DNA of 64,000 bases, taken from AP-15 sp963698995. GTDB taxonomy: Bacteria > Pseudomonadota > Alphaproteobacteria > ATCC43930 > CGMCC-115725. The notes below the pieces were generated by a model. The model was given only the letters and a program-made list of their open reading frames with translations. It ran no database searches and was not told the origin of the DNA. The first letter of the stretch is position 1, and every line of letters starts with the position of its first letter. A program made the translations under genes and the position numbers. Location of the stretch: the NCBI GenBank assembly GCA_963698995.1, contig CAVOTD010000033.1, forward strand, positions 1 to 64,000. Direction: 5' to 3'. Shown here one piece after another: positions 63,076 through 64,000 of this stretch.

Positions 63076-63872
63076 CGTGGGGTCTCCTGTTCCGGTGAGA
63101 CGAAGAAGGCGACAGCGAGTCCTTCGCCGAAAACATGCCGAAGCGCTGCCGTTAGGTCGAAGGCCGGGTCCTTCAGGGTCGCGGCCGCCATTGCGGCAGC
63201 CAGCACGAGCCCGTCGGCGAGCGCTGTTCGGAACGCGAAGGTTCCCGGGTCGAGCCGCCGCCAAGCGACGGCCTCCCCGGCCCGCCGTATCTCCAGGCTG
63301 GTGCCGCCGCTCCCGATATCGATTGGCGGCACCTCGTCCTCTTTGTTGGCCTGCCAGATCGCGTCGATCGGCCAGGGCGAGGCGAGGTAGCTCAACGAGG
63401 GCTGCAGGCGGAGCGCGACGTATGCGGCCTCTCCCGGTGGAATTACAGCAAGGCTCTTCGCCTGCAACGGGGTCGCCTCCCGCACGGTGGCAGCGATATT
63501 GAGGGCCCATTCGAAGCGGGCGACGTCCGCCAGGTACGGTAATTTCGCACAGGGGAGGAAGCCGGCGAGGAAGTCGGCGAAGTCGGCGCCGTACTCGACG
63601 AGGCAACGCGAATGCGGCGGGTGCTCGCGCAGGTACTCGTGCGCGGCGTAGGCGAAGAAGCGCTTGTCGACCAGGCGGCAGACGACCGGGAAGGTGCTCT
63701 GCAAGGCATCGCCGAGCGTGGCGAAGGCGTGATGGCGGTAGATCCCCACTCGTGCCGCCGGATCGAGCGCGTCGCCCTGGATGGCGGCGACGATCTCGGC
63801 GGTGTCACCGCCCAGCACGGCACGGCGGAGCCGCATTTGCAGCTCAAGCAGCATCGACATATCGGTGCACAT
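63072..63872 (-). CDS. BufC-like partner of a MNIO peptide-modifying enzyme
   Basis: 266 residues. The N-terminal DUF2063 domain has LQMRLRRAVLGGD, GIYRHHAFATLGDALQSTFPVVCRLV and FFAYAAHEYLREHPPHSRCLVEYGADF. BufC-type proteins bring the precursor peptide to the DUF692 (MNIO) iron enzyme BufB. It follows bufB with a 29-bp overlap if the first ATG is used; ATGs at 63860 and 63854 are alternatives. It ends overlapping the DoxX gene. Confidence 0.87.
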   Translation of the reverse strand: MCTDMSMLLELQMRLRRAVLGGDTAEIVAAIQGDALDPAARVGIYRHHAFATLGDALQSTFPVVCRLVDKRFFAYAAHEYLREHPPHSRCLVEYGADFADFLAGFLPCAKLPYLADVARFEWALNIAATVREATPLQAKSLAVIPPGEAAYVALRLQPSLSYLASPWPIDAIWQANKEDEVPPIDIGSGGTSLEIRRAGEAVAWRRLDPGTFAFRTALADGLVLAAAMAAATLKDPAFDLTAALRHVFGEGLAVAFFVSPEQETPR

Positions 63873-64000
63873 GGGCCAGCTCTCCGGCGTGATGCGCCTC
63901 GTCCAACAGGACCTCGAGCGCGGGGAGGTTGGTGTCCCACTCGATCAGTGTGGGTACCGAGCCGAAACGACGGATCGCCGCGGCGTAGAGCTCCCAGACC
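63844..64000 (-). CDS. BufB-like DUF692 (MNIO) enzyme, C-terminal end only
   Basis: The last 51 codons are in the window: WELYAAAIRRFGSVPTLIEW, DTNLPALEVLLDEAHHAGE and the end HRYVDAA. WELY and PTLIEWD-LP are conserved near the C-terminus of DUF692 proteins. These multinuclear iron enzymes modify cysteines in precursor peptides. The metal-binding core lies outside the window. Confidence 0.8.
   Translation of the reverse strand, partial: VWELYAAAIRRFGSVPTLIEWDTNLPALEVLLDEAHHAGELAHVHRYVDAA

Overview
The window is about 63-65% G+C and looks like a chromosomal segment of an alphaproteobacterium. Rhodospirillales-like is my best guess, from protein style and gene order rather than a search. Clues are the TIGR02300 protein-aroA-cmk-rpsA-ihfB-lapA block, an aapJQMP amino-acid ABC operon, a phasin, yajQ and frequent tightly overlapping genes (ATGA junctions).

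Layout. (1) 1-6420 is a decayed accessory patch: a broken acetyltransferase, an IS3-type element, a small zinc-ribbon gene, a frameshifted clpS and a two-domain cold-shock gene, then a second IS3 copy in opposite orientation that has been split by an IS481-type element. Both insertion events in the second copy still show target duplications. (2) 6728-8280 holds an SDR oxidoreductase, two damaged tRNA relics (Gln, Lys) and an intact tRNA-Glu. (3) 8343-37000 is mostly intact chromosome: yajQ, a sugar epimerase and glycosyltransferase, pyrF, aapJQMP, a DUF4157 gene wedged between aapP and a broken second aapP 3' end, a hydrolase-methyltransferase fusion, a GNAT/sseA/alaX/cysK run, a four-gene nucleotide operon (thymidylate-synthase-like, dCTP deaminase, HAD phosphatase, ParB-like), peroxiredoxin, manC, phasin, lapA, ihfB, rpsA, cmk, aroA, tRNA-Ala. 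(4) 36655-42000 is a second accessory scar: a tRNA-Gly 3' fragment, a dead IS481-type element, a methyltransferase relic, a beta-propeller gene with an internal duplication and an EF-G fragment. (5) 41773-48800 carries msrP and what looks like a small-molecule cluster (methyltransferase, cytochrome P450, arginine amidinotransferase, flippase-like membrane protein, DehI-like protein). (6) 48931-58300 is a run of recognisable genes nearly all broken by single-base frameshifts: LysR, ferritin-like, KAS III, ABC exporter, DUF1223, ECF sigma and NDH-2. (7) 58184-64000 has DoxX proteins, a sensor adenylate cyclase and the end of a bufB-bufC-doxX operon of the bufferin (MNIO-modified peptide) type, cut by the window edge.

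The best candidate for an undescribed system is the operon at 24659-28262. A DUF4346/MtrA-like domain fused to a thymidylate-synthase-like domain is followed directly by dCTP deaminase, a HAD hydrolase and a ParB-like protein, which suggests a dedicated deoxypyrimidine-nucleotide pathway. The guanidine-type cluster at 42746-47208 is the second candidate. Many frameshifts, mostly net +1 and concentrated after 47 kb, may be true decay or an uncorrected insertion-type sequencing error; this must be settled before any of those genes is called dead.
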